From contig DASZBS010000066.1 in assembly GCA_035943995.1 (NCBI GenBank), positions 1 through 64,000 of the forward strand: DNA of 64,000 nt. Direction: 5' to 3'. Every line of letters starts with the position of its first letter. Positions within the stretch are counted from its first letter, which is position 1. The position numbers and the translations under genes were made by a program. Below the pieces are notes generated by a model. That model saw only the letters and a list, made by a program, of their open reading frames with translations. It made no database searches and was not told the origin of the DNA. The DNA comes from Vulcanimicrobium sp035943995. GTDB taxonomy: Bacteria > Vulcanimicrobiota > Vulcanimicrobiia > Vulcanimicrobiales > Vulcanimicrobiaceae. Shown here one piece after another: positions 26,450 through 35,266 of this stretch.

Positions 26450-27090
26450 CGGTCTTGCCGGACGTGCGCTGGGACGCGGACGGACTCGCGCCGGTCGTGA
26501 TCGCCGACGCGACGACGGGCGCGGTGCTCACGCTCGCGTACGCCAACCGCGACGCGCTCGAAAAAACGCTCGCCACGCGCTCGACGTGGTTGTGGAGCCG
26601 CTCGCGCAACGAGCTCTGGAACAAAGGCGCGACGTCGGGCAACACGCAGCGTGTCGTGTCGGTCTCCGTCGACTGCGACGCCGACGCGCTGCTGTACCGC
26701 GTCATCCCGACCGGCCCCGCGTGCCACACCGGCGCCGCGTCGTGCTTCACGACGGCGCTCCCGCTCGACGGCGCGGACGACGCGCCCGAAGGCGCCTTCT
26801 TCGCCACCGCAGTCTCCGCGCTCGCGCGCACGATCCAGTCGCGCAAGGCGAATCCGGTCGAAGGCTCGTACACCGCGAAGCTGTTCGCGGGCGGCGTCGA
26901 CCGCATCGGCAAGAAGATCGGCGAAGAAGCGACCGAGGTCGTCATCGCCGCGAAGAACGCCGACCGCGGCGAGCTGGTGTGGGAAACGGCCGACCTGCTG
27001 TACCACGCGCTGGTGCTCCTCGCGGAGCGCGGCGTATCGCTCGACGACGTGGGAGCGGAGCTATCGCGACGCGCCAAGCCCACGGACTGA
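26446..27090 (+). CDS. hisIE: Bifunctional phosphoribosyl-AMP cyclohydrolase/phosphoribosyl-ATP pyrophosphatase
   Basis: The 214-residue fusion has HisI first: LAYANRDALEKTLAT, LWSRSRNELWNKGATSGN, the metal-binding DCDADALLY and the ACHTGAASCF segment. HisE follows: IQSRKANPVEGSYTAKLF, then GEEATEVVIAAKN and a DLLYHALVLL helix. It catalyses the second and third steps of histidine synthesis. The ATG overlaps the hisF stop and its own stop overlaps the putative CTG start of recG. Confidence 0.96.
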   Translation: MTVLPDVRWDADGLAPVVIADATTGAVLTLAYANRDALEKTLATRSTWLWSRSRNELWNKGATSGNTQRVVSVSVDCDADALLYRVIPTGPACHTGAASCFTTALPLDGADDAPEGAFFATAVSALARTIQSRKANPVEGSYTAKLFAGGVDRIGKKIGEEATEVVIAAKNADRGELVWETADLLYHALVLLAERGVSLDDVGAELSRRAKPTD

Positions 27091-29165
27091 GCGGACTGTC
27101 CGGCATCGGTCCGGAGACGGCCGCGAAGCTCGCGGACGTCGGCGTCAGCACGCCCGCCGAGCTGCTCGCGTACATCCCGCGCGCATATCGCGACTGGCGC
27201 GAGCCGATGCCGATCGCGAGCCTGCGCGAAGGCGAAGCGATCGTCGTCGCGCGCGTGCTGCACGTGAAGGAACGCAAGGGCCGCGCGCGTTTTCAGCTCG
27301 TCACCGCCGCGCTGCAAGACGACACCGGCATCATCGAGGCGAAATGGTTCGGCCAGCGCTATCTCTCCGGCAAGCTCGCGCCGGGCGATCGCATCTTCGT
27401 TGCGGGGCGCGTCACGCGCACCGGGCTGCTGCCGGAGATCAACGTCGGCACGCACAAGCTGCTGCGCGAGAACGAACCCTTCGAAGGCGAGATCATCCCG
27501 GTCTACGGCGCGACCAAGGAGCTCCCGTCGCGCGCGATCCGCACCGTGATCGCGAAGAACCTCGACCGGCTCATCGCGCAGCACACCGACGCGCTGCCGC
27601 CCTCGCTCGTGCGCCGCTTCGGTTTCCCGCCGCTCGCGCAGGCCTGGCGCGAAGTGCACGCGCCGCACGACCTCGACGCCGTCAAGCACGCGCGCGAGCG
27701 CATCGTCTTCGACGAGTTCTTCTCGATCGCGCTCGCCGCGGCGCTCAAGCGCGCGCGCCGCGAAGCGGCCGGCGGCGCGCGCGCGCTGACCGTCCCGAAC
27801 GGCATGTGGGATGCGTTCACCGCCGAGCTGCCGTTCGCGCCGACCGCCGCGCAGCGGCGCGTCATCGACCGCATCTGGGCGGACATGACGCGCACCGCGC
27901 CGATGAACCGCCTGCTGCAAGGCGACGTCGGCAGCGGCAAGACGCTGGTCGCCGCGGCGGCGATCGTGCTCGCGCACAAAGGCGGCGTGCAGTCCGCGCT
28001 GATGGCGCCCACGGAGATCCTCGCCGCGCAGCACGCGGCGAAGCTCGCGCCGCTGCTGCTGCCGTTCGGCGTGACGGTGGAAGCGGTGTTCGGCTCGCAG
28101 GGCGCGCGCGAACGCCGCCGCGCCGAAGCGCGCATCGCGTCGGGCGAAGCCGCGCTCGCGGTCGGCACGCACGCGCTGCTCACGGAGCGCGTCGAGTTCA
28201 AGGACCTGGGCCTGATCGTGATCGACGAGCAGCACCGCTTCGGCGTCAACCAGCGCAAGACGCTGCGCGAGAAGAGCGCCGCGCCGCACACGCTCGCGAT
28301 GACGGCGACGCCGATCCCGCGCACGCTCGCGCAAACCCGCTACGCCGACATGGACATCTCGATCATCGACGAGCTCCCGCCGGGCCGCACGCCGATCCGC
28401 ACCTACGTGATCCGCGACAGCCGCAAAGCCGAAGTGTACGAGTTCGTGCGCAAGAACGTCGAGCTGGGACGTCAGGCCTACGTCGTCGCATCCGCCATCG
28501 ACGTCGCCGAGCCGGACGATGCCGGCGATGCCGACGGCGGAAAGAAGCGCGCTGCCATGGGCCCGCCGCTGATCACCGCGGTCGAAGAGGCGGAGCGCCT
28601 GAAGGAAAAAGTCTTCCCCGACCTGCGCGTCGACCTCGTGCACGGCCGCATGACGCCCAAGGAAAAACAGGCGGTGATGGAGCGGTTCAAGCGCGGCGAG
28701 ACCGACGTGCTCGTCGCGACGACGGTCGTCGAAGTCGGCGTCGACGTGGCGAACGCCGCGGTGATGATCGTGCTCGACGCACAGCGCTACGGACTGGCGC
28801 AGCTGCACCAGCTGCGTGGGCGCGTCGGACGCGGCGCGGCGGAGTCGTTCTGCATCTTGGTCCCCGCCGACGACTTCGCGGAAATCCAGCGCCTGCACGT
28901 GCTCGAAGAAACCACCGACGGCTTCGAGATCGCGGAAGCCGACCTGCGCCTGCGCAAAGCGGGCGAGCTCGCAGGCACCGCGCAAGCCGGCGACGCCGAC
29001 ACGATCGGCAACATCATCGACGACTTCGCCCTCTACATGAAAGCCAAAGAAGCCGCCGACGCGATCGTCGCACGCGATCCGGAGCTGTCCGAACCGGAAC
29101 ACCGCCCGCTGCTGACGCTCCTGGACGAGAGCGCATCCGCCCGCGCGATGCTGGTCACCGCCTGA
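27087..29165 (+). CDS. recG: ATP-dependent DNA helicase RecG
   Basis: RecG remodels stalled forks and branched DNA. The protein has the N-terminal wedge domain (beginning LSGLSGIGPETAAKLADVGV), then helicase motifs: Walker A GDVGSGKT, the DEQH box in VIDEQHRFGVNQR, TATPIPRTLA, the domain-2 VHGRMTPKEK and VATTVVEVGVDV, and the LHQLRGRVGRG motif. A charged insert (EPDDAGDADGGKKRA) sits between motifs. No ATG/GTG/TTG start exists before the wedge domain; CTG at 27087 forms a CTGA overlap with hisIE, gives the expected ~692 residues and is preferred. Confidence 0.93.
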   Translation: MSGLSGIGPETAAKLADVGVSTPAELLAYIPRAYRDWREPMPIASLREGEAIVVARVLHVKERKGRARFQLVTAALQDDTGIIEAKWFGQRYLSGKLAPGDRIFVAGRVTRTGLLPEINVGTHKLLRENEPFEGEIIPVYGATKELPSRAIRTVIAKNLDRLIAQHTDALPPSLVRRFGFPPLAQAWREVHAPHDLDAVKHARERIVFDEFFSIALAAALKRARREAAGGARALTVPNGMWDAFTAELPFAPTAAQRRVIDRIWADMTRTAPMNRLLQGDVGSGKTLVAAAAIVLAHKGGVQSALMAPTEILAAQHAAKLAPLLLPFGVTVEAVFGSQGARERRRAEARIASGEAALAVGTHALLTERVEFKDLGLIVIDEQHRFGVNQRKTLREKSAAPHTLAMTATPIPRTLAQTRYADMDISIIDELPPGRTPIRTYVIRDSRKAEVYEFVRKNVELGRQAYVVASAIDVAEPDDAGDADGGKKRAAMGPPLITAVEEAERLKEKVFPDLRVDLVHGRMTPKEKQAVMERFKRGETDVLVATTVVEVGVDVANAAVMIVLDAQRYGLAQLHQLRGRVGRGAAESFCILVPADDFAEIQRLHVLEETTDGFEIAEADLRLRKAGELAGTAQAGDADTIGNIIDDFALYMKAKEAADAIVARDPELSEPEHRPLLTLLDESASARAMLVTA

Positions 29166-29184
29166 CGGCGCGGCGCACGCCGCC

Positions 29185-29463
29185 CTAGCGGGCGCCGCTC
29201 TTGCGCGCGTTCACCGTCGCATAGGCGATGCTCTTGGCTTCGGCCGGCGGTACGCCGCGCTGCTCTTCGCTCTCGGCGATGTGCTCCGCCTGGCGTTTTT
29301 CCTTCGCGCTGTACTGGTGCTTCCCGCCACTGTGTTTCACGACCGTCGCATAGCCGACCGCCTCGGCTTCCGCCGCAGACAGCCCACGCTGCTCTTCGCT
29401 AGCCTTGATGTGCTCGACTTGCCGATGCTCCTTGGCACTGAAAACATGACCTTTGCGCGGCAT
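29185..29463 (-). CDS. Small duplicated-motif protein (plasmid-stabilisation-like)
   Basis: The 92-residue protein is two tandem copies of one unit: SAKEHRQVEHIKASEEQRG...GYATVVK and SAKEKRQAEHIAESEEQRG...AYATVNA. Single-unit proteins of this KRQAEHI/ATVN type are common in proteobacteria, often annotated as plasmid stabilisation proteins, with little functional evidence. The highly charged helices suggest a cytoplasmic nucleic-acid or protein binder. The ATG at 29463 was chosen because similarity begins there; a GGGGGGCGAG stretch lies upstream. Confidence 0.75.
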   Translation of the reverse strand: MPRKGHVFSAKEHRQVEHIKASEEQRGLSAAEAEAVGYATVVKHSGGKHQYSAKEKRQAEHIAESEEQRGVPPAEAKSIAYATVNARKSGAR

Positions 29464-29605
29464 TCGCTCGCCCCCCACGTGGATGTCCGTTCTATGCATG
29501 TTCCCAACCGATGCGCACGCGCTAGCTCGTTTCGGAGGGAGGAGAAGCGACAAACGGACGCATCGCGGCAACGAGCGCGACATCCCGCCGCGCCATCCTG
29601 TCGGG

Positions 29606-29845
29606 ATGGCGGGTCGACACGGAGTTCGGTTCAGCAAGCATGCTCTGCACGTGCGCATGCCGAAGCGGAACATCACTACGGGCGACGTTCTGGCCACGCT
29701 GTTGAACCCGGCCTACACGTTTCCGGGAAATCAGCCGGGGACGCTTGAATCCTACGGAACCACGGCGGACGGGCGCGCGTTCTCCGTGGTCTCGACCAAC
29801 AATCGCAAGTTCGTCATCACGGTCGTCGAGATCGAGGAACTCTGA
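29606..29845 (+). CDS. DUF4258-type putative toxin
   Basis: The 79-residue protein contains the FSKHALHVRMPKRNIT segment and then DVLATLLNPAYTFPG, which match the HA..RM..R.I...DV pattern of DUF4258, a RelE/BrnT-like fold. It ends in FVITVVEIEE strands. The stop is followed directly by the ATG of the DUF2283 gene, the usual partner of this family. A toxin role is inferred from family and pairing only. Confidence 0.7.
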   Translation: MAGRHGVRFSKHALHVRMPKRNITTGDVLATLLNPAYTFPGNQPGTLESYGTTADGRAFSVVSTNNRKFVITVVEIEEL

Positions 29846-30109
29846 ATGCTCACCCCGATCACCATCCATGCCGATCTCGAAGCCGGAGCGTACGAGATCA
29901 CATATCGCCGGCTACCGCGTGGGAAGTTCATCGATCACGACGAGCGTGTCGCACCGGGGGTGACGGCCGGCATCGGGCCACGCGGCCAAGTGATCGGCAT
30001 CGAGCTGCTCTGTCTCGAAGCATCCACACTTACCGCGGCGCGCGACTACGCCGCCGCGCACGGCTTGGGCTTTCCGCAATATCTTCCGGGCCTCTTGGTC
30101 GCGTCGTAA
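29846..30109 (+). CDS. DUF2283-type protein, putative antitoxin partner
   Basis: The 87-residue product has the short beta-rich start ITIHADLEAGAYEITYRRL seen in DUF2283, then DERVAPGVTAGIGPRGQVIG and IELLCLEAS. DUF2283 genes are commonly found beside DUF4258 genes. The ATG follows the previous stop with no gap. An antitoxin role is inferred. The C-terminal ~25 residues are not part of the standard domain. Confidence 0.7.
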   Translation: MLTPITIHADLEAGAYEITYRRLPRGKFIDHDERVAPGVTAGIGPRGQVIGIELLCLEASTLTAARDYAAAHGLGFPQYLPGLLVAS

Positions 30110-30114
30110 GCGAA

Positions 30115-30855
30115 TTGTCCGACGCCGCTGCGGCTACCGATTCGACGGAAATCCCGAGATCGTCGATCGCGATCGGATTCGATTTCGATCACACGCTCGG
30201 CGTCGACAACGGCCTCGAGCGCAAGGCACTCTACGCCTATGCGAACGAGCTGGGCCATCCACTCGACCCGCACGACGCCGCCGCGCGCAAACATCTCGAA
30301 GACATCCTCGCCGACTTTCGCGCCGGCACCACCTCGATGGACGAGATGATCGCCCGCTTCGCGCGCTCCGTCGGAGCCGACCCAGCCGCCGCAACCACCG
30401 AACGCTGGCAACAGCACTGCTACGACTTGGTCGACGAGCTCGTGCGCCCGCTCGACGGCGCGCACGACCTCCGCGCTACACTGCGGGTGCACGCGATCCC
30501 GACGGCGATCCTCACCAACGGCTGGACGCCTCTGCAGCAGAAGAAGATCGCGCGCGCGCTCGGCGCCGGCGCGCTCGCCATGCCGATCCTCGTCAGCGAC
30601 GCGATCCACGCAATCAAACCCGCGCGCGAAGCATTCGACGCGCTCGTCGCAGCGTTCGGCGTTCCGCGCGACCAGGTTTGGTACGTCGGGGACAACGCGC
30701 GCGGCGACGCCGGAGGCGCGCTCGCCGCGGGGCTGCGCGCGGTCTGGTTCAATTGGGAGAATCAGACTTATCCACAGGATCTCCCCAAGCCGAACTTCGT
30801 CATCACGGCGTTGCGGGAGCTCACCCAGCTGGTGGAGAACACAATCGCCCCATAA
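30115..30855 (+). CDS. HAD-superfamily hydrolase
   Basis: HAD motifs are intact: motif I GFDFDHTLG (nucleophile and acid Asp), motif II ILTNGW, motif III Lys in AIKPAREAF, and motif IV VGDNARGDAGGA. A helical cap of about 90 residues lies between I and II, as in subfamily IA. It probably dephosphorylates a small phosphorylated metabolite; substrate unknown. TTG start; it lies only six bases behind the DUF2283 gene. Confidence 0.85.
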   Translation: MSDAAAATDSTEIPRSSIAIGFDFDHTLGVDNGLERKALYAYANELGHPLDPHDAAARKHLEDILADFRAGTTSMDEMIARFARSVGADPAAATTERWQQHCYDLVDELVRPLDGAHDLRATLRVHAIPTAILTNGWTPLQQKKIARALGAGALAMPILVSDAIHAIKPAREAFDALVAAFGVPRDQVWYVGDNARGDAGGALAAGLRAVWFNWENQTYPQDLPKPNFVITALRELTQLVENTIAP

Positions 30856-30859
30856 CTCT

Positions 30860-31420
30860 ATGGGGACGCTGACGATCACCGGGGGCACGCTGCGCAGCCG
30901 GCGTGTTCCGACACCGCCCGGGCGCGCGGTGCGACCGACTCCGGCTCGCGTGAAAGAAGCCTTGTTCTCCATCCTCGGCGCGCGCGTCGACGCCGCCCGC
31001 GTCCTCGACCTCTTCGCCGGCAGCGGCGCGCTCGGCTTCGAGTCGCTCTCGCGCGGCGCTGCGCACGTCACGTTCGTCGAGAAGCACCGCCCGACCGCCG
31101 ACGCGCTGCGCGCCGTCGCGCGCGAGCTCGGCGTCGCCGAGCAGGTCGAGGTGATCGCCGCCCCGGCCGAGCGCGCGGTGCGCGCCGTCGCCGGCCGCTA
31201 CGATCTCGTGTTCGCCGATCCGCCGTACGCGCAGCCGTACCCCGCCGCCGCACTGGGCGTCCTACGCGAACGCCGCGCGATCGACGCCGGGACGACGATC
31301 GTGTTCGAGCACACATCGCGCGAGCCCGCGCCGGCCGATCCCGCGATGCGCGTCGAACGCGCCGAGCGCTACGGCGAGGTCGCGCTCGCGTTCTTGCGCC
31401 CGCTGCCGGAGGCCGCGTGA
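30860..31420 (+). CDS. rsmD: 16S rRNA (guanine(966)-N2)-methyltransferase
   Basis: The 186-residue enzyme matches RsmD: ITGGTLRSRRVPTPPG, RPTPARVKEALFSILG, the SAM-binding VLDLFAGSGALGFE and the catalytic DPPY. It methylates G966 of 16S rRNA during 30S assembly. It overlaps coaD by four bases (GTGA), the common rsmD-coaD arrangement in many bacteria. Confidence 0.95.
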   Translation: MGTLTITGGTLRSRRVPTPPGRAVRPTPARVKEALFSILGARVDAARVLDLFAGSGALGFESLSRGAAHVTFVEKHRPTADALRAVARELGVAEQVEVIAAPAERAVRAVAGRYDLVFADPPYAQPYPAAALGVLRERRAIDAGTTIVFEHTSREPAPADPAMRVERAERYGEVALAFLRPLPEAA

Positions 31421-31947
31421 ACGGCGTGCCGGGCGCACCGCAGCAGGGCCACGCGGCGATCTACCCGGGCTCGTTCGACCCGATGACGCGCGGCCACCTC
31501 GACGTGATCGAGCGCGCCGCGGCGATCTTCGACAAAGTCGTCGTCGCCGTCGTCGTCAACCCGCAGAAGCGCGAGCCGCTGTTCACGCTCGCCGAGCGCG
31601 AAAAGATGATCTCCGCGTCGGTGGCGCATTTGCCCAACGTCGAGGTGACGCACTTTCGCGGTCTGCTCGCGGACTTCGTGCGCGGCACCGGCGCCACCGT
31701 CATCGTCAAAGGCTTGCGCGTCGTGTCCGACTTCGAGAGCGAGATGTCGACGGCGCTGATGAACCGCTCGCTGTCGGCCGTCGACACGGTATTTTTGCCG
31801 AGCGATCCGCGCTGGTCGTTCGTCAGCTCCACGCTCGTCAAGGAAGTCTACAGCCTCGGCGCCGACGTCGCCGAGTACGTCCCGCCCGCCGTCCTGCAGG
31901 TGATGCAGGCCAAACGCCCCGCCCCCCGCCCCGCCGAACGCTCCTAG
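31417..31947 (+). CDS. coaD: Phosphopantetheine adenylyltransferase
   Basis: The 176-residue protein has the nucleotidyltransferase motif YPGSFDPMTRGHLDVI (the T/HxGH site), VVVNPQKREPLFTLAER, and WSFVSSTLVKEV, which corresponds to ISSTLVRE. It adenylates 4'-phosphopantetheine in coenzyme A synthesis. GTG start overlapping rsmD. The C terminus has a short Pro/Arg-rich tail. Confidence 0.96.
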   Translation: MNGVPGAPQQGHAAIYPGSFDPMTRGHLDVIERAAAIFDKVVVAVVVNPQKREPLFTLAEREKMISASVAHLPNVEVTHFRGLLADFVRGTGATVIVKGLRVVSDFESEMSTALMNRSLSAVDTVFLPSDPRWSFVSSTLVKEVYSLGADVAEYVPPAVLQVMQAKRPAPRPAERS

Positions 31948-31957
31948 GAGGTCCTCG

Positions 31958-32524
31958 ATGTCCGTCTACCGTGTGATCGACAAGCTCGAAGCGACCGTGA
32001 AACAGGGTACGGTCCTGCTGTTCGGCTATCGCGTCGTGAGCGAAGAAAAAATCCTCGAGCTGATCGAGAAGCTGCGCAGCTCGCTGCCCGACGAAGTCGG
32101 CCGCGCGCGCACGATCGCCAAGAACGGCGACCAGCTCGTGCGCGACGCGCAGCAGAAGGCGCAAGCGATCGTCACCGAAGCGTCGACGCAGCAGACGCAG
32201 CTCATCGACGACCACGAGATCGTGCGCCGCGCGCGTGCGACCGCCGATATCGTGCTGCGCGACGCCGAAGACAAGGCCGCGCGCGTGCGCAGCGGCGCCG
32301 ACGCGTACGCCGCGCAAGTACTCACCGACCTCGACGTGCGTCTCAGCGGAGCGCTGGGCTCGGTGAAGAAGGGCATCGAGTCGCTGACCGCTGCGAAGGT
32401 GTCGTCCACCATGGCGACCGCCGTCGCGACCGCGCCATCGCTCGCCGACGCGGCCGCGAAATCGAAGCGCGCCGCGTTCGACGCGCAGCACGACGTCGAT
32501 ACCGCGGAGCTCGAATCGGTCTAG
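31958..32524 (+). CDS. Coiled-coil protein of unknown function
   Basis: A consensus AGGAGG site sits six bases before the ATG. The 188-residue product is almost entirely helical: LIEKLRSSLPDEVGRARTIA, QLVRDAQQKAQAIVTEAS and ARATADIVLRDAEDKAARV form long amphipathic stretches like those of ATP-synthase-b-type or DivIVA-like proteins. A gene of similar shape follows coaD in several Gram-positive lineages; role unknown. It lies in the rsmD-coaD operon. Confidence 0.8.
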   Translation: MSVYRVIDKLEATVKQGTVLLFGYRVVSEEKILELIEKLRSSLPDEVGRARTIAKNGDQLVRDAQQKAQAIVTEASTQQTQLIDDHEIVRRARATADIVLRDAEDKAARVRSGADAYAAQVLTDLDVRLSGALGSVKKGIESLTAAKVSSTMATAVATAPSLADAAAKSKRAAFDAQHDVDTAELESV

Positions 32525-32580
32525 GACGACCTTGGCGGCGCTATCTCGCCGCCTACCTCGCGTTCGATCTCGCGTCGCAA

Positions 32581-33711
32581 GTGCAAAGCGTCGCGATTGC
32601 GTGGCAAGTCTACTCCGTGCGGCACAGCGCGTTCGACCTCGGCCTGGTCGGGCTCGCGCTGTTCACCCCGTCGCTCGTCCTCGCGCCGGTCACCGGGCTG
32701 ATTGCGGACCGCTTCGACCGGCGCGCCGTCGTCGCGGTCACGGCGTGCGTGCAAATCTGCGTGTGCGCGGCGCTGATCCCGCTGTCGGGGCGGCACGGTC
32801 CGGGCGCGCTCGGCGCCGTGCTCGCGGTGCTCGCCGTCGCCGGCACCGCGCGCGCCTTCCGCTACCCCGCGTCGGCGTCGCTGCTGCCCGCGATCGTGCC
32901 GGCGAACGAGTACATGCGCGCGAACTCCGCGGCGTCGGCGGTGCGCCAGATCGTGCTCGTCGGCGGCCCTGCCGCGGGCGGCGTGCTCGTCGCCTTCGGC
33001 GCGGTACCGGCGTACGGCACGGCGATGGCGGCGTTTGCGCTGGGCGCCGTCGCGGTCATCGGCATCCCGCTGCTCCACCGCGCACCCGCGGAGGGCGGCC
33101 TCGCGTGGCGTGACGTCTTCGCCGGCTTACGGTTTCTGCGCGAGAAACCCGTGCTCTCCGGCGCGATCTCGCTCGATCTGTTCGCGGTACTGTTCGGCGG
33201 CGCGACCGCGCTGCTACCGATCTATGCGGCGCAGATCTTTCACACCGGCCCGGCGGGCTTCGGCGCGCTGCGCGCCTCGGTCGCGCTCGGCGCGGCAGTG
33301 TGCGCGCTAGCGCTCGCGCGCCGGCCGATCCACCGCTACGCCGGCCCGCGCCTGCTCGCCGCGGTCGCGTGCTTCGGCGCGGCGACGATCGTGTTCGGCT
33401 TGTCGACGTCGTTGTGGATCGCGATCCCGGCGCTGGCGCTCGCCGGCGCCGCCGACATGGTGAGCGTCGCGATCCGCGACGCGCTGGTCGCGCTGGGTAC
33501 ACCCGACGCGATGCGCGGCCGCGTCATGGCCGTCGAAGGCGTGTTCATCGTCGCGAGCAACGAGCTCGGCGAGTTCGAGTCGGGCACGCTGGCCGCGTTC
33601 ATCGGCGCGGTTCCGGCGGTGGTGCTCGGCGGCGCGGCGACCCTCGCCGTTGTCGCACTCTGGGCGTGGCGAAATCCATCGCTGCGCCACGCGGATGCGA
33701 TCGAGGGGTGA
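32581..33711 (+). CDS. MFS transporter
   Basis: The protein has about 11-12 hydrophobic helices and the loop 2-3 signature of enterobactin-exporter-type MFS proteins: LVGLALFTPSLVLAPVTGLI then ADRFDRRAVV. A second DRFD-like region is absent, as usual. The GTG start cuts into helix 1: the same frame upstream to about 32524 encodes WRRYLAAYLAFDLASQ, which is clearly part of that helix, but no ATG/GTG/TTG exists there. The true start is thus a rare codon upstream or the helix is partly lost. Efflux of an unknown compound is inferred. Confidence 0.85.
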   Translation: MQSVAIAWQVYSVRHSAFDLGLVGLALFTPSLVLAPVTGLIADRFDRRAVVAVTACVQICVCAALIPLSGRHGPGALGAVLAVLAVAGTARAFRYPASASLLPAIVPANEYMRANSAASAVRQIVLVGGPAAGGVLVAFGAVPAYGTAMAAFALGAVAVIGIPLLHRAPAEGGLAWRDVFAGLRFLREKPVLSGAISLDLFAVLFGGATALLPIYAAQIFHTGPAGFGALRASVALGAAVCALALARRPIHRYAGPRLLAAVACFGAATIVFGLSTSLWIAIPALALAGAADMVSVAIRDALVALGTPDAMRGRVMAVEGVFIVASNELGEFESGTLAAFIGAVPAVVLGGAATLAVVALWAWRNPSLRHADAIEG

Positions 33712-33715
33712 CCCG

Positions 33716-34444
33716 CTAATCGCGCGGGAAGTCTTTGCTGCCGTCGACGTCTTTTTGCGAGAGGGCGTCGCCGGTCATGCGCTTGGGGCTCGCTCCGACT
33801 TCCACGACTTTCGCCTTCCAGTCGCCGCCGTCGTGAAAGCGCCGGATCGCGCGCACGTTCACGCCGGCTTGAAGCAGCGCGTCGGCGATGGCCTTCACGT
33901 CCTGCACGGCGACGCGGTCGCCGAACCAGACGGTGTTGGTCGGGATCGCGTTGACCGAATCCGCCTTGTCGAACGGGAACGCGAGCTTCGCGAGCACCGC
34001 CGCGACCGCCGTGCCGTCGGTGGACTTCGGATAGTACACCACGCGAATATCGCGCACGACGATCGGAGCGAGCTTCGTCGGAAGCTGCACGACTTGTTCC
34101 CACACCCGCACGGTGCCCGAATAGATGCGCATGAGATATTGGCCGTTCGCCGGTCCTTGAAAGGTGAAGCGTCCGTAGGCGTCCGTGAGGTTCGGCCCGA
34201 TCCACGCGGAGTCGTCCTGCGAGTTGGCCGGATGCAAGTACACCGACGCGCCGGCGACGGGCACCGACTTGGTGTCGCCGTACGCTAGCTTGTAGATCGA
34301 CCCCGCCAGCACGGGCGCCGCGGTCTGCACCGCCGCGCCTCGGGTCTGGGCGATCAGCCGCTGCGAATCGCCGCCGGACACCGCCGGTGCCGTGAGCAAG
34401 AGTGCCGCCGAAGCACACCACGATAGCGCGCGCATGAGGTTCAC
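33716..34444 (-). CDS. Secreted protein with a carboxypeptidase-regulatory-like domain
   Basis: A signal peptide (ALSWCASAALLLTAPAV) leads into a region with GSIYKLAYGDTKSVPVAGAS then VYLHPANSQDD and GRFTFQGPANGQYLMRIYSG, the pattern of a CarboxypepD_reg-like beta sandwich. The last ~90 residues (AVAAVLAKLAFPF, VAVQDVKAIADALLQAGVNV) resemble the C-terminal alpha/beta part of OmpA-like or SPOR-type domains but no motif is decisive. GTG start overlaps the stop of the upstream gene (GTGA); ATG three codons later is the alternative. Confidence 0.7.
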   Translation of the reverse strand: MNLMRALSWCASAALLLTAPAVSGGDSQRLIAQTRGAAVQTAAPVLAGSIYKLAYGDTKSVPVAGASVYLHPANSQDDSAWIGPNLTDAYGRFTFQGPANGQYLMRIYSGTVRVWEQVVQLPTKLAPIVVRDIRVVYYPKSTDGTAVAAVLAKLAFPFDKADSVNAIPTNTVWFGDRVAVQDVKAIADALLQAGVNVRAIRRFHDGGDWKAKVVEVGASPKRMTGDALSQKDVDGSKDFPRD

Positions 34445-35109
34445 GGTCTCGGCCTCCCGGCGGTGGCGGGATTGTTCGCGATCGGCGGCGGGTCCGACAG
34501 CGCCTTCTGGGTTTGCGTGACGCGCGTGTCCGGCTTCGAGAGGTTTGCGCCGCCGTCGAGCTTCGGCGCGATCGTCTGCCGTGTCAGCTCGATCGGCGGC
34601 AGCGTGCCCGACGCGCCGTCGAAGTCTTGGACCGGCGCGTCGGCGCTGCCGTTGATGCTGACCATCGGGCGGTGACCGGCCCAGTCGTACTTCACGCGCA
34701 CGTTGACGGGATCGTACGGCGCATCGGTAACGGTGAAGACTTGCGGATCGCGCGTCTTGTAGAGCTGCAGGTACGCCATGCGCTGCACGCAGCTGTTGTC
34801 GCGCGTCACCTCGATCGGGCCGCCGGTCGGCGGCTGCAGCCGAAACGTCAAATTCATCTGCCGGTCGTCGATCTTGCCGTTCGAGTAGAGAAGGTACGAC
34901 GGCACGGCGACCATCGTCGCGAAGGCGAGCACCGCGAGCGCGACGAGCACGTTGGTGGTCTTGATCGAGTACTGCCCGATCGTGACTTCGAGCACTTGCC
35001 CCGTCGTCGTGGCCGCGTGCTCGATGCGTGAGGCCGTGAGGAACATCATGACGCCGAGAATCAAACCGGCGAGCACGTAGACGAATGCGATCGTCACCAA
35101 CTCGGACAT
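34441..35109 (-). CDS. Membrane protein of unknown function
   Basis: An AAGGAG site seven bases before the ATG fixes the start. The 222-residue protein has two transmembrane helices (IAFVYVLAGLILGVMMFLTA and VLVALAVLAFATMVAVPSYL) and a C-terminal soluble part with a single FRLQPPTGGPIEVTRDNSC segment and a Pro-rich tail. It overlaps the secreted-protein gene that follows, so the pair is probably an operon. Function not recognised. Confidence 0.7.
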   Translation of the reverse strand: MSELVTIAFVYVLAGLILGVMMFLTASRIEHAATTTGQVLEVTIGQYSIKTTNVLVALAVLAFATMVAVPSYLLYSNGKIDDRQMNLTFRLQPPTGGPIEVTRDNSCVQRMAYLQLYKTRDPQVFTVTDAPYDPVNVRVKYDWAGHRPMVSINGSADAPVQDFDGASGTLPPIELTRQTIAPKLDGGANLSKPDTRVTQTQKALSDPPPIANNPATAGRPRP

Positions 35110-35266
35110 GCGGCGAGCTCCTTGCACCCGTGACCGGGAGAACGAGGCTTTCCTCGTCGCCTTACCCGAGCGCTAGAGGAATGTCCTCCGCGCACTCGGC
35201 GGCACGATGCCGATCGACGTACCGCAGCGGCAGGACCACCGGCTGCGATCGTCCCATAGCGTCGTT

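Noticed and set aside
26391..29102. 903-codon minus-strand open frame opposite recG and hisIE
   Set aside because: Low-complexity composition and full overlap with recG; no domain.
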